From NCBI GenBank assembly GCA_025358945.1, contig JANYHS010000099.1, positions 1 through 34,341 of the forward strand: a stretch of 34,341 bases of DNA, written 5' to 3'. A program made the position numbers and the translations under genes. The notes below the pieces were generated by a model, which was not told the origin of the DNA, made no database searches, and worked only from the letters and a program-made list of their open reading frames with translations. Positions 1 to 16,084 of this stretch are shown piece by piece. This DNA is from Acidobacteriota bacterium (GTDB lineage: Bacteria > Acidobacteriota > Vicinamibacteria > Vicinamibacterales > CAVVIG01). Each line of letters starts with the position of its first letter. The first letter of the stretch is position 1.

Positions 1-7097
<7,097 letters not shown>

Positions 7098-7231
7098 TCT
7101 GTAGACCTCGAGAAAAGACAGAGCGCTCAAATAGGACTGGGGGCTGGGGACTCGAGGCTGGAAAACATCCGCCCCAAGTCCCTAGCCCCAAGCCCCCGAT
7201 CCGTCGGGTAGCGTGGCGCGTGAGCGCCGAG

Positions 7232-7615
7232 CTACTTGATCTCGACCTTCGCGCCGACGTCCTCGAACTTCTTCTTGATCGCCGCGGCCTCGTCCTTGTT
7301 CACGCCTTCCTTGATCGGCTTGGGCGCGCCCTCGACGAGATCCTTGGCTTCCTTCAGGCCGAGCGCGGTGATTTCGCGAACCACCTTGATGACGTTGATC
7401 TTGTTGCTGCCGACTTCGGTCAGCGTGACGGTGAACTCGGTCTTCTCTTCGACGGCCGCGGCCGCAGCCGCGCCGCCGCCTCCGCCGCCCATCATCATCG
7501 GGGCCGCGGCGGACACGCCGAGCTCCGTTTCGAGCGTCTTCACGAGCTGCGAGAGCTCGAGCACGCTGATGCCCTTGATGTATTCAACCACCTGTGTCTG
7601 CGTCACGTCTGCCAT
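7232..7615 (-). CDS. rplL: 50S ribosomal protein L7/L12
   Basis: [53 protein letters not shown]; position in rplJL-rpoBC. Confidence 0.97.
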   Translation of the reverse strand: MADVTQTQVVEYIKGISVLELSQLVKTLETELGVSAAAPMMMGGGGGGAAAAAAVEEKTEFTVTLTEVGSNKINVIKVVREITALGLKEAKDLVEGAPKPIKEGVNKDEAAAIKKKFEDVGAKVEIK

Positions 7616-7657
7616 TGTTGTTCTCTCCTGAAAGTGCGAAAAAACCGGATTAATTTT

Positions 7658-8185
7658 TTAGGATTCCGAGCGCTTCTTTTCGGCGGCCGCCAGCACGTTC
7701 ATCAGGTCGCGCGGGACGGCGCTCAGCACCGTCACCAGCTGCACCATCGGCGCGTTCATAGTGCCGAGCAGTTTCGCGTACAGCTCTGGCTTGCCCGGCA
7801 ACGCGGCCAGCGCCGCCACATCAGCCGGCTTGACCGCGTGCCCCTGGACGACTGCCGCCTTGATCAGTAGCGTCGGCGTCGTCTTGCCGAACGCGGTCAG
7901 CGTCTTGGCGAGCGCGACCGGGTCGGCGCTGGTGTAGGCCACGGCCGTCGCGCCCTCGAAGAACTTCTCGAGAACCTCGAACGACGTGCCCTTGAGCGCG
8001 CGCCTGGCGATCGTGTTCTTCACGACCTTGTAGCCCGCCTTCGCCGTCCGCAGCTGACGCCGCAACTCGGTGACCTGCGGGACGTTCATGCCCTTGTAGT
8101 CGACCAGGATCGCGCTGTCGGATCCCTTGAAGGCCGCCTCGAGCTGCTGCAGCTCGATGGCTTTGTCCGCTTTCGTGACCGCCAT
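7658..8185 (-). CDS. rplJ: 50S ribosomal protein L10
   Basis: ORF product and synteny; AILVDYKGMNVPQVTELRRQLR. Confidence 0.96.
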   Translation of the reverse strand: MAVTKADKAIELQQLEAAFKGSDSAILVDYKGMNVPQVTELRRQLRTAKAGYKVVKNTIARRALKGTSFEVLEKFFEGATAVAYTSADPVALAKTLTAFGKTTPTLLIKAAVVQGHAVKPADVAALAALPGKPELYAKLLGTMNAPMVQLVTVLSAVPRDLMNVLAAAEKKRSES

Positions 8186-8892
8186 TAGTGTTTCACCACC
8201 ACGTCAATGTTCGTCGTGTCGATGCGGACGCCAGGTCCCATCGTCGACGACAGCGTGACGCTCTTGAGATACTTGCCCTTGGCCGCGGCCGGCTTCGCCT
8301 TCACGATGCTCTCGACCAGCGCGAGGGCGTTGGCCACCAGCGCATCGGCCGCAAACGACAACTTGCCGACCGGCGCGTGGATGATGCCCGTCTTGTCGAC
8401 GCGGAACTCCACCTTGCCGGCTTTGATTTCGCGAACCGCTTTTGCGATATCGACGGTGACGGTGCCGGTCTTCGGGTTCGGCATCAGGCCGCGCGGGCCG
8501 AGCACCTTGCCGAGCTTGCCGACCGCGCGCATCATGTCGGGCGTCGCGACGACCGCGTCGAAATCCATGAAGCCGCCCTGGATCTTGTCGACCAGTTCCT
8601 CGCCGCCGACCACGTCAGCGCCCGCCTCGGTGGCTTCCTTCTGCTTCTCGCCGCCCGCGATCACCAGTACGCGCTTGCTCCTGCCCAGCCCGTGCGGCAG
8701 GACGACGGTGCCGCGCACCATCTGGTCGGCGTGCTTCGGATCGACACCGAGCCGCAGCGACAGGTCAACCGTCTCGTCGAACTTCGCGTATTTCACCTTC
8801 TGCACGAGCGGGATCGCTTCTTCGATCGTGTAGACACGATCGACCTTGATCTGCGCGCTGGCAGCGGCGAATTTCTTGCCGTGCTTTTTCAT
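8185..8892 (-). CDS. rplA: 50S ribosomal protein L1
   Basis: [34 protein letters not shown]...[15 protein letters not shown]; stop overlaps rplJ start (TAATG). Confidence 0.97.
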   Translation of the reverse strand: MKKHGKKFAAASAQIKVDRVYTIEEAIPLVQKVKYAKFDETVDLSLRLGVDPKHADQMVRGTVVLPHGLGRSKRVLVIAGGEKQKEATEAGADVVGGEELVDKIQGGFMDFDAVVATPDMMRAVGKLGKVLGPRGLMPNPKTGTVTVDIAKAVREIKAGKVEFRVDKTGIIHAPVGKLSFAADALVANALALVESIVKAKPAAAKGKYLKSVTLSSTMGPGVRIDTTNIDVVVKH

Positions 8893-8939
8893 GAATGCTC
8901 CTGTGGTGCTAACGCGTTCCGCAGAACGCTCCCACGCTT

Positions 8940-8965
8940 TGTAAATTCACAATTGTGAATTTACA
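8940..8965. repeat. 26-bp perfect AT-rich palindrome TGTAAATTCACAATTGTGAATTTACA in the rplK-rplA spacer
   Basis: Read directly; the two 13-nt halves are exact reverse complements. Confidence 0.95.
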
Positions 8966-8979
8966 GGTTACAAGCGGCG

Positions 8980-9405
8980 CTACCCGACGACGTCCAGCCC
9001 CATGGAACGCGCCGTTCCAGCGACTGTCTTGATGGCCGACGCCAGAGAGTCCGTGTTGAGGTCGGGCATCTTCAGCTTGGCGATCTCTTCGACCTGCTTG
9101 GCCGTGACCGTGCCGACCTTGTTCTTGTTCGGTTCCGCCGAGCCCTTCGCGATGTTCGCCGCGCGCTTCAGCAGAATCGGCGCCGGCGGTGTCTTCGTAA
9201 TGAACGTGTAGGACCGATCCGCATAGATGGTGACGACGACGGGAATGATGAGCCCTTCGTCCTTCGCCGTCTTCGCGTTGAAGTTCTTGCAGAAGTCCAT
9301 GATGTTCACGCCCTGCGGGCCGAGCGCCGTGCCCACGGGCGGAGCCGGCGTCGCCTTGCCGGCCGCAATCTGGAGCTTCACCATCGCCTGAACTTTTTTC
9401 GCCAT
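8980..9405 (-). CDS. rplK: 50S ribosomal protein L11
   Basis: [39 protein letters not shown]. Confidence 0.97.
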   Translation of the reverse strand: MAKKVQAMVKLQIAAGKATPAPPVGTALGPQGVNIMDFCKNFNAKTAKDEGLIIPVVVTIYADRSYTFITKTPPAPILLKRAANIAKGSAEPNKNKVGTVTAKQVEEIAKLKMPDLNTDSLASAIKTVAGTARSMGLDVVG

Positions 9406-9407
9406 GA

Positions 9408-9950
9408 CTAAATCTTTTCAACCTGCAGAAAATCGAGTTCCACGGGCGTGGAGCGGCCAAAAATCGTGACCATCACCTTCAACGTGTTCTTATCGAGGTT
9501 GACCTCGTCGACCACGCCGTTGAAGCTGGTGAACGGCCCTTCGTTGATCCGCACCTGCTCGCCCTTCTCGAACATGTACTTCGGCTTCGGTTTTTCCGCC
9601 GCCGTCTTCACCTGGGTCAGAATCTGTTCGACTTCGTCCTTGCTGAGCGGCGTCGGCTTGGCGCCGGCGCCGACGAAACCGGTGACCTTCGGCGTGTTCT
9701 TCACCACGTGCCACGCGTTGTCGGACATGTTCATCTCGACAAGGATGTAGCCCGGGAAAAACCGCTTCGAGGTCACGACTTTCTTGCCGCCGCGCATCTC
9801 GACCACGTCCTCGGTCGGAATCAGGACTTCGCCGATATCACTCTGCAGCCCGTACGCGACGACGCGTTCGGTCAGTGATTCGGCCACCTTCTTCTCGAAG
9901 CCCGAGTAGGTGTGGACGATGTACCAGTTCTTCGTCGCGACGTCCGTCAT
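9408..9950 (-). CDS. nusG: Transcription termination/antitermination protein NusG
   Basis: [30 protein letters not shown]...[12 protein letters not shown] motif [24 protein letters not shown]; start shortened from the 10250 ORF because of ATGA overlap with secE. Confidence 0.95.
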   Translation of the reverse strand: MTDVATKNWYIVHTYSGFEKKVAESLTERVVAYGLQSDIGEVLIPTEDVVEMRGGKKVVTSKRFFPGYILVEMNMSDNAWHVVKNTPKVTGFVGAGAKPTPLSKDEVEQILTQVKTAAEKPKPKYMFEKGEQVRINEGPFTSFNGVVDEVNLDKNTLKVMVTIFGRSTPVELDFLQVEKI

Positions 9951-10204
9951 GCCGCACCAAACTTGCGCAGGATCCACTGGAACAACGCCAGCAGCACCGA
10001 ATCGAGCGCGAACAAATACAGCCCGAAGAACACCGACGTCGCAATGACGACGACCGTGGTGGCGTAGACTTCCTTCTGCGACGGCCACGTGACGCGCTTC
10101 AGCTCGTTGCGCACTTCGCTGAGAAACAGGCGCGCGCGCTCGAACCGGCCCCCGGCCGCGTCTTTCACGTTGTCGAGCGTCGTCGGCGACGTATTCACTG
10201 CCAT
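9947..10204 (-). CDS. secE: Preprotein translocase subunit SecE
   Basis: [45 protein letters not shown]; upstream of nusG. Confidence 0.95.
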   Translation of the reverse strand: MAVNTSPTTLDNVKDAAGGRFERARLFLSEVRNELKRVTWPSQKEVYATTVVVIATSVFFGLYLFALDSVLLALFQWILRKFGAA

Positions 10205-10220
10205 AGATACCCCGAAGGAC

Positions 10221-10296
10221 TGGCAGGCCAGGAGGGAATCGAACCCCCAACCCCCGGTTTTGGAGACCGGTGCTCTGCCAATTGAGCTACTGGCCT
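10221..10296 (-). tRNA. tRNA-Trp (anticodon CCA), 3' CCA encoded
   Basis: AGGCCAGTAGCTCAATTGGCAGAGCACCGGTCTCCAAAACCGGGGGTTGGGGGTTCGATTCCCTCCTGGCCTGCCA folds as a cloverleaf. Confidence 0.95.
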
Positions 10297-10316
10297 AAAG
10301 ACTGCGATCTCCAGAA

Positions 10317-10466
10317 CTACTTCGACTCTTTGTGAGACGTGTGCTTCCGGCAGAACCGGCAGAACTTGCTCATCTCGAGCCGCTCGGTCGTCTTCTTCTT
10401 GTTCTTCGTCGTGCTGTAATTGCGCCGCTTACATTCGATGCACGCGAGCGCGATGATGTCTCTCAT
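10317..10466 (-). CDS. rpmG: 50S ribosomal protein L33 (four-Cys, zinc-type)
   Basis: Minus-frame translation [49 protein letters not shown]; below the ORF-track size cutoff. Confidence 0.93.
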   Translation of the reverse strand: MRDIIALACIECKRRNYSTTKNKKKTTERLEMSKFCRFCRKHTSHKESK

Positions 10467-10478
10467 GACTGCCTTCTT

Positions 10479-10553
10479 GGAATTGGTAATCTGGTAATTG
10501 GGTAATCTGGTAATTCGATTACCCGGTTACCCAATTTCCCCGTTACCAGATTC

Positions 10554-10554
<1 letters not shown>
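10479..10554. repeat. About 76-bp imperfect palindrome of iterated GGTAATCTGGTAATT words between tuf and rpmG
   Basis: GGAATTGGTAATCTGGTAATTGGGTAATCTGGTAAT-TCG-ATTACCCGGTTACCCAATTTCCCCGTTACCAGATTCC; arms largely complementary. Confidence 0.9.
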
Positions 10555-11753
<1,199 letters not shown>

Positions 11754-11779
11754 GTCCGTGATCCTCGCGCTGCGTGTGA

Positions 11780-11855
11780 TGGAGCCGATGTCCAGAATCG
11801 AACTGGAGACCTCGTCCTTACCAAGGACGCGCTCTGCCAACTGAGCTACATCGGC
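11780..11855 (-). tRNA. tRNA-Thr (anticodon GGT), CCA encoded
   Basis: GCCGATGTAGCTCAGTTGGCAGAGCGCGTCCTTGGTAAGGACGAGGTCTCCAGTTCGATTCTGGACATCGGCTCCA. Confidence 0.95.
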
Positions 11856-11931
11856 GATCTCGGTCCTGCGTGCTCAGTGCCTGATTCTCAGTCGGTGGTG
11901 CCTGATCCCGTGATTCTGCGTCCCTGATTTC

Positions 11932-12006
11932 TGGAGCGGGAGACGGGGATCGAACCCGCGACCAACAGCTTGGAAGGCTGTGACTCTACCACTGAGTTAC
12001 TCCCGC
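11932..12006 (-). tRNA. tRNA-Gly (anticodon TCC), CCA encoded
   Basis: GCGGGAGTAACTCAGTGGTAGAGTCACAGCCTTCCAAGCTGTTGGTCGCGGGTTCGATCCCCGTCTCCCGCTCCA. Confidence 0.95.
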
Positions 12007-12045
12007 CTCGTCTCGCGTCCCGTGAGTCCTTTTTCTTCTTCATAA

Positions 12046-12132
12046 TGGTGGCGAGGGAAGGACTCGAACCTTCGAAGCCGCTAGGGCGACAGATTTACAG
12101 TCTGCTGCGTTTGACCGCTTCGCTACCTCGCC
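12046..12132 (-). tRNA. tRNA-Tyr (anticodon GTA), long variable arm, CCA encoded
   Basis: GGCGAGGTAGCGAAGCGGTCAAACGCAGCAGACTGTAAATCTGTCGCCCTAGCGGCTTCGAAGGTTCGAGTCCTTCCCTCGCCACCA. Confidence 0.94.
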
Positions 12133-12196
12133 AGCTAGCTGTGTGTTGGAAAACGAATGTTTCGGCTCGTCCCTGCGACCGGGGCTTCGTCGACGG

Positions 12197-12270
12197 AGCT
12201 GGCGAAGGGATTCGAACCCCCGACCTGCTGATTACAAATCAGCTGCTCTACCAGACTGAGCTACGCCAGC
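12197..12270 (-). tRNA. tRNA-Thr (anticodon TGT), CCA not encoded (reads CCG)
   Basis: GCTGGCGTAGCTCAGTCTGGTAGAGCAGCTGATTTGTAATCAGCAGGTCGGGGGTTCGAATCCCTTCGCCAGCT then CCG. Confidence 0.94.
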
Positions 12271-12285
12271 CAAGACAAAAGGTGA

Positions 12286-12314
12286 ACTTTAGCACGTCCC
12301 GTGCCACCCTGCAA
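12286..12314 (-). promoter_or_regulatory. Sigma70-like promoter for the tRNA/tuf cluster: TTGCAG-17 nt-TAAAGT
   Basis: Minus strand CTTGCAGGGTGGCACGGGACGTGCTAAAGTTCACC; optimal 17-nt spacing, about 15 nt upstream of the first tRNA. Confidence 0.7.
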
Positions 12315-12391
12315 GCGCCTGCCGGGTCGATCGAGGGACGGTCGTTGGACCCCATGGCCCCCCTGAGGGATGCGACAACCTCCCATTGTAC

Positions 12392-13114
12392 TCATTTCTT
12401 GTTCCGCTGCCGTACGGCCTCGAACAGGGCGATCCCAGTGGCCACCGACACGTTCAAACTTTGAACGTGGCCGCCCATCGGGATGGACACCAGCCAGTCG
12501 CACCGCTCCCGCACCAGCCGCCGCAACCCCGTCCCCTCCGCCCCGACGATAATCGCCGTCGGCAGCGTCATGTCCACTTCGTCGTACCGCTTCGGCGCAT
12601 CCCCGTCCAGGCCGACCGTCCAGACGCCCGAATCCTTCAGGATGTCGATCGCGCGCGCGATGTTCACCACCTCGGCGATCTTCACGTGCGCCACCGCGCC
12701 CGCCGACGCCTTTGCCGCCGCACCGTCGAGCCGCGCCGCATGACGCGACTGCCGCACAACGCCGTCGCCGCCCGCCGCGTCCACCGTCCGCAGGATCGCC
12801 CCGACGTTGTGCGGATCCTCGATGCTGTCGAGCACCACGAGGAGCGGCGCCGCCTTCGCCCCGATCACCAGGTCCTCGACGCTGTACGATCCCGCCTCTT
12901 CGACGTTGCCAATGACGCCCTGATGCTTGTGCCGCGCGCCACCGGCGAGACGGTCGAGCTCGTCGACGCTCACGCGATGCACCGGCACACCCTGCGCCTC
13001 CGCCAGCTGCACCACCTTCGTCAAACGATCGTCGGCGCGCGGCGAGACGCGAATCGACGTCGCGCGCTTCGCGCGAATCGCTTCGAGGACGGGGTTAATG
13101 CCGTAGATCAACAT
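12392..13114 (-). CDS. rlmB: 23S rRNA (guanosine-2'-O-)-methyltransferase RlmB / SpoU-TrmH family
   Basis: LIYGINPVLEAIRA...LDSIEDPHNVGAILRTVDAAG...IIVGAEGTGLRRLVRERCDWLVSIPMGGHVQSLNVSVATGIALFE. Confidence 0.93.
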   Translation of the reverse strand: MLIYGINPVLEAIRAKRATSIRVSPRADDRLTKVVQLAEAQGVPVHRVSVDELDRLAGGARHKHQGVIGNVEEAGSYSVEDLVIGAKAAPLLVVLDSIEDPHNVGAILRTVDAAGGDGVVRQSRHAARLDGAAAKASAGAVAHVKIAEVVNIARAIDILKDSGVWTVGLDGDAPKRYDEVDMTLPTAIIVGAEGTGLRRLVRERCDWLVSIPMGGHVQSLNVSVATGIALFEAVRQRNKK

Positions 13115-13131
13115 GGTTCGTGAAAGGCAAC

Positions 13132-13200
13132 CACGAAGACACGAAGGTCACGAAAGACGCACGCTTCTTCGCGCGTCTTCGTGGATTTCGTGACTTCGTG
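13132..13200. repeat. Iterated-word inverted repeat (CACGAAGACACGAAGGTCACGAA...) between gltX and rlmB
   Basis: CACGAAGACACGAAGGTCACGAAAGACGCACGC-TTCTTC-GCGCGTCTTCGTGGATTTCGTGACTTCGTG. Confidence 0.88.
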
Positions 13201-13201
13201 A

Positions 13202-14707
13202 TTAGGGCAGCCTTTCCTCCAGAGCGCGCGCGAATGCGGCCGCGCGCTCGCGGTTGCCGATAATCTTCGGGATGCCGGCCGACGCCGGCAGCTCCGCGCC
13301 GAGATCGATCGCCGGCACGGCTAGGTCGAGCTCCGGTCCTTCAGCGCGGCCGGTCAGCACGACTCGGATCGGATGAAAAAGGGCCTTCCCTTTTTGACTC
13401 GTGCGGGCCTTCACACGGTTCGCGACGTCGCGGAATTTTTCGCGATCGAGCCGCGGCGCCGACGCCAATTCCTCGGCCAGCGCGACGACCACCGACCGCG
13501 CCTCACCGCCGCGCATCTCGCTGAGGAGCCGCGCGTCGGCCAGCGCCGCGTCCGCGTCGTAGTCGAAGAGCAGCGCCAGCCGCGCCGGCACCTGACTGAG
13601 CCGGTCCACGGACGCACCCATGGCCATCGCCGTCGCCAGAAAACCAAGCCCGCGATCGTCAGGCGCCATCCGCACGCCGGCGTCATTGAAGTACGGCAGC
13701 GACAGCTCCGCGAGCCGCGCCGGGTCCGCGATCTTCAGGTAGTGCCGATTCGCCCACGCCAGCTTCTCTTCGTCGAACACGCCCGCGCTGTGCCCGACCT
13801 TCTCGAGCGAGAAACGGTGCGCGAGCTCCTCGACCGGCAGCAGCTCGTCTCCGCCACCCGGCGACCAGCCGATCAGCGCCAGATAGTTCACCAGCGCCTC
13901 CGGCAGATATCCCTTCGACCGGAACTCCGCCACGGACGTCGCGCCATGTCGCTTCGACAACGGGCTGTGATCCGGTCCCATCACCAGCGAGAGATGCGCA
14001 AACGTGGGCGGCGCGAAACCGAGCGCCTCGTACAACAGAATCTGCCGCGGGGTGTTCGAGATGTGATCCTCGCCGCGCACCACATGCGTCACTGCCATCA
14101 ACGCATCATCGACGACCACCGCGAAGTTGTACGCGGGCGTGCCGTCGGCACGAACGATGATCGGATCGCCGATGACATCGGTGTGAAAACGGACATCCCC
14201 ACGCACCGCGTCGGTGAACACCACGTCGCGCTGTTCAGGAATGCGAAAACGGATCGCCGGGCGCTCGCCGGCCGTGATGCGCTCTGAGGCCTGCTCGCGC
14301 GAGAGCCGGCGGCAGGTGCCGGCGTACCGCGCCGGGCGTCCGGCAGCCAGCGCCTCCTGACGGTCGACGTCGAGCTGCGCCATCGAACAGAAACAGTAGT
14401 ACGCCGCGTCGGCGCCGAGCAATTCCGCGGCGTACGACTGATACAGGTGAAGCCGCTCGGACTGGCGATACGGACCGTGCGCGCCGCCGATATCCGGCCC
14501 CTCGTCCCAGTCGAGGCCCAGCCATCGCAGATCGCGGACGATCGCGGCTTCAGACTCCTTCGTCGATCGCTCGACATCGGTGTCCTCGATGCGGAGAATC
14601 AACGTGCCGCCTGAGCCGCGCGCCAGCAGCCAGTTGAACAACGCAGTGCGCGCGTTGCCGACGTGCAGCTGCCCGGTGGGGCTTGGCGCAAATCTGACTC
14701 GCATCAT
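13202..14707 (-). CDS. gltX: Glutamyl-tRNA synthetase
   Basis: VRFAPSPTGQLHVGNARTALFNWLLAR...PLSKRHGATSVAEFRSKGYLPEALVNYLALIGWSPG. Confidence 0.97.
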   Translation of the reverse strand: MMRVRFAPSPTGQLHVGNARTALFNWLLARGSGGTLILRIEDTDVERSTKESEAAIVRDLRWLGLDWDEGPDIGGAHGPYRQSERLHLYQSYAAELLGADAAYYCFCSMAQLDVDRQEALAAGRPARYAGTCRRLSREQASERITAGERPAIRFRIPEQRDVVFTDAVRGDVRFHTDVIGDPIIVRADGTPAYNFAVVVDDALMAVTHVVRGEDHISNTPRQILLYEALGFAPPTFAHLSLVMGPDHSPLSKRHGATSVAEFRSKGYLPEALVNYLALIGWSPGGGDELLPVEELAHRFSLEKVGHSAGVFDEEKLAWANRHYLKIADPARLAELSLPYFNDAGVRMAPDDRGLGFLATAMAMGASVDRLSQVPARLALLFDYDADAALADARLLSEMRGGEARSVVVALAEELASAPRLDREKFRDVANRVKARTSQKGKALFHPIRVVLTGRAEGPELDLAVPAIDLGAELPASAGIPKIIGNRERAAAFARALEERLP

Positions 14708-16005
14708 GGGGCTGGGAGCCTGGGGCTCAGGGCCTGCGAGCGCAGGAGCGCGATCGCGTGCGCGGCGATCGCTTCGCCGCGGCCGACGGCGTCAACGCCT
14801 TCATTGGTCTTGCCTTTGATGCTGACGCGCTCCACGTCGATGCCCATCGCCGCGGCGACCGAGGCGCGCATCGCGTCAACGTGATCCTTGATCTTCGGCG
14901 ACTCGAGAATCACCGTGACGTCGACGTTCCCGACCATGAATCCTCGCTCGGCCACGAGCTGCACGACGCGCCGCAGCAGATCGAGACTGTTCGCATCCTT
15001 CCAGATTGGATCTGAATCCGGAAAATGCCGGCCGATATCGCCGAGGCTTGCGGCGCCGAGGATCGCATCGGTCAGCGCGTGACAGACGACGTCCGCATCG
15101 GAATGACCGAGCGCGCCCAGCCGGGACGGAATCGTGACGCCGCCCAGCACGAGGGGACGCCCTTCGACGAGACGATGAAGGTCGTAACCCGTCCCGGCGC
15201 GGCCGGTGCGGGCGGGCCCTGACATTGCGGATTGTGGATGGCGGATTGCGGATTGCGCGGCCGCGATCGCCTCCGCCATCGTCAGATCCTCGGGCGTCGT
15301 GATCTTGATATTCGTCGCGTCGCCGTCGACGAGCCGCACCGGCAGTCCCGCGCGCTCGACCAATGCGGCCTCATCGGTCGCGTGGAACGGATCGCGCGCT
15401 CCGAGTTCGAGAGCGCGCTTCAGCACATCGCGCCTGAACGCCTGCGGCGTCTGCGCCAGATAGATCGTCTCGCGCGGCAGCGTGGATTTCACCAGACGCC
15501 CGTCCCGCCCCTGCTGCCCATCCCGCCTGTCCTGCCCGAGACACTCCTTGACCGTGTCGCGCGACTGCACAGCTGCGACTGCCGCGCCAGACTCGACCGC
15601 TGCTGCGATCGTGCGCGCGATCAGGTCCGCGCTGGCGAACGGCCGCGCCGCATCGTGAATCACGATGATGTCGCTCGACGCGTCCGTGGCCGCGAACGCG
15701 TTCGCCACGGAATCCTGACGCCGGTCGCCGCCCGCCACGATCCGGAACGGCTTGCCGGCCCCCCGTAGCGCGAAGGCTTCGCCTCGTGGCGCGAAGGCTT
15801 CAGCCGAGCGTAGATACGCCGGCGGATCGTCCACGAGCGACTGCGGAAGCGCCACGATCACATCGGTCACGTCGGGATGCGAGGCAAACGCGATCACGCT
15901 GCGCTCGAGGATCGGCCGTCCGCCGACCGAGAGCAACTGCTTGGGTTGTGCGCTGCCGAACCGCTGGCCAACTCCGCCGGCGGCAATGATCGCTGTGACG
16001 TGCAT
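14704..16005 (-). CDS. ispDF: Fused IspD-IspF (MEP cytidylyltransferase / MECDP synthase)
   Basis: IspD: AIIAAGGVGQRFGSAQPKQLL...GGDRRQDSVANAF...IHDAARPF...LAQTPQAFRRD; IspF: GTGYDLHRLVEGRPLVLGGVTIPSRLGALGHSDADVVCHALTDAILGAASLGDIGRHFPDSDP. Confidence 0.95.
   Translation of the reverse strand: MHVTAIIAAGGVGQRFGSAQPKQLLSVGGRPILERSVIAFASHPDVTDVIVALPQSLVDDPPAYLRSAEAFAPRGEAFALRGAGKPFRIVAGGDRRQDSVANAFAATDASSDIIVIHDAARPFASADLIARTIAAAVESGAAVAAVQSRDTVKECLGQDRRDGQQGRDGRLVKSTLPRETIYLAQTPQAFRRDVLKRALELGARDPFHATDEAALVERAGLPVRLVDGDATNIKITTPEDLTMAEAIAAAQSAIRHPQSAMSGPARTGRAGTGYDLHRLVEGRPLVLGGVTIPSRLGALGHSDADVVCHALTDAILGAASLGDIGRHFPDSDPIWKDANSLDLLRRVVQLVAERGFMVGNVDVTVILESPKIKDHVDAMRASVAAAMGIDVERVSIKGKTNEGVDAVGRGEAIAAHAIALLRSQALSPRLPAP
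15763..15815. repeat. Dispersed word element, two tandem degenerate copies of CGTAGCGCGAAGGCTTC(AGCCGAGCG), inside ispD
   Basis: CGTAGCGCGAAGGCTTCGCCTCGTGGCGCGAAGGCTTCAGCCGAGCGTAG; shares 22 nt (GCGCGAAGGCTTCAGCCGAGCG) with 21033-21071 on the opposite strand. Confidence 0.85.
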
Positions 16006-16012
16006 CTCTCAG

Positions 16013-16064
16013 GTCTCAACTCTCAGGTCTCAGGTCTTCAACTCTCAGCTCCCGGCCTCCAGCT
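16013..16064. repeat. Tandem degenerate CTCAGGTCT/CTCAACT repeats between plsC and ispDF
   Basis: CTCTCAGGTCTCAACTCTCAGGTCTCAGGTCTTCAACTCTCAGCTCCCGG. Confidence 0.85.
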
Positions 16065-16084
16065 GAAACGCTATCCGTCTTATG

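Noticed and set aside
15230-15240. Separate ispF gene starting at MSGPARTGRAGTGYDL
   Set aside because: Possible internal start, but the frame is open from IspD through IspF with no stop, so a fused protein is the simplest call.
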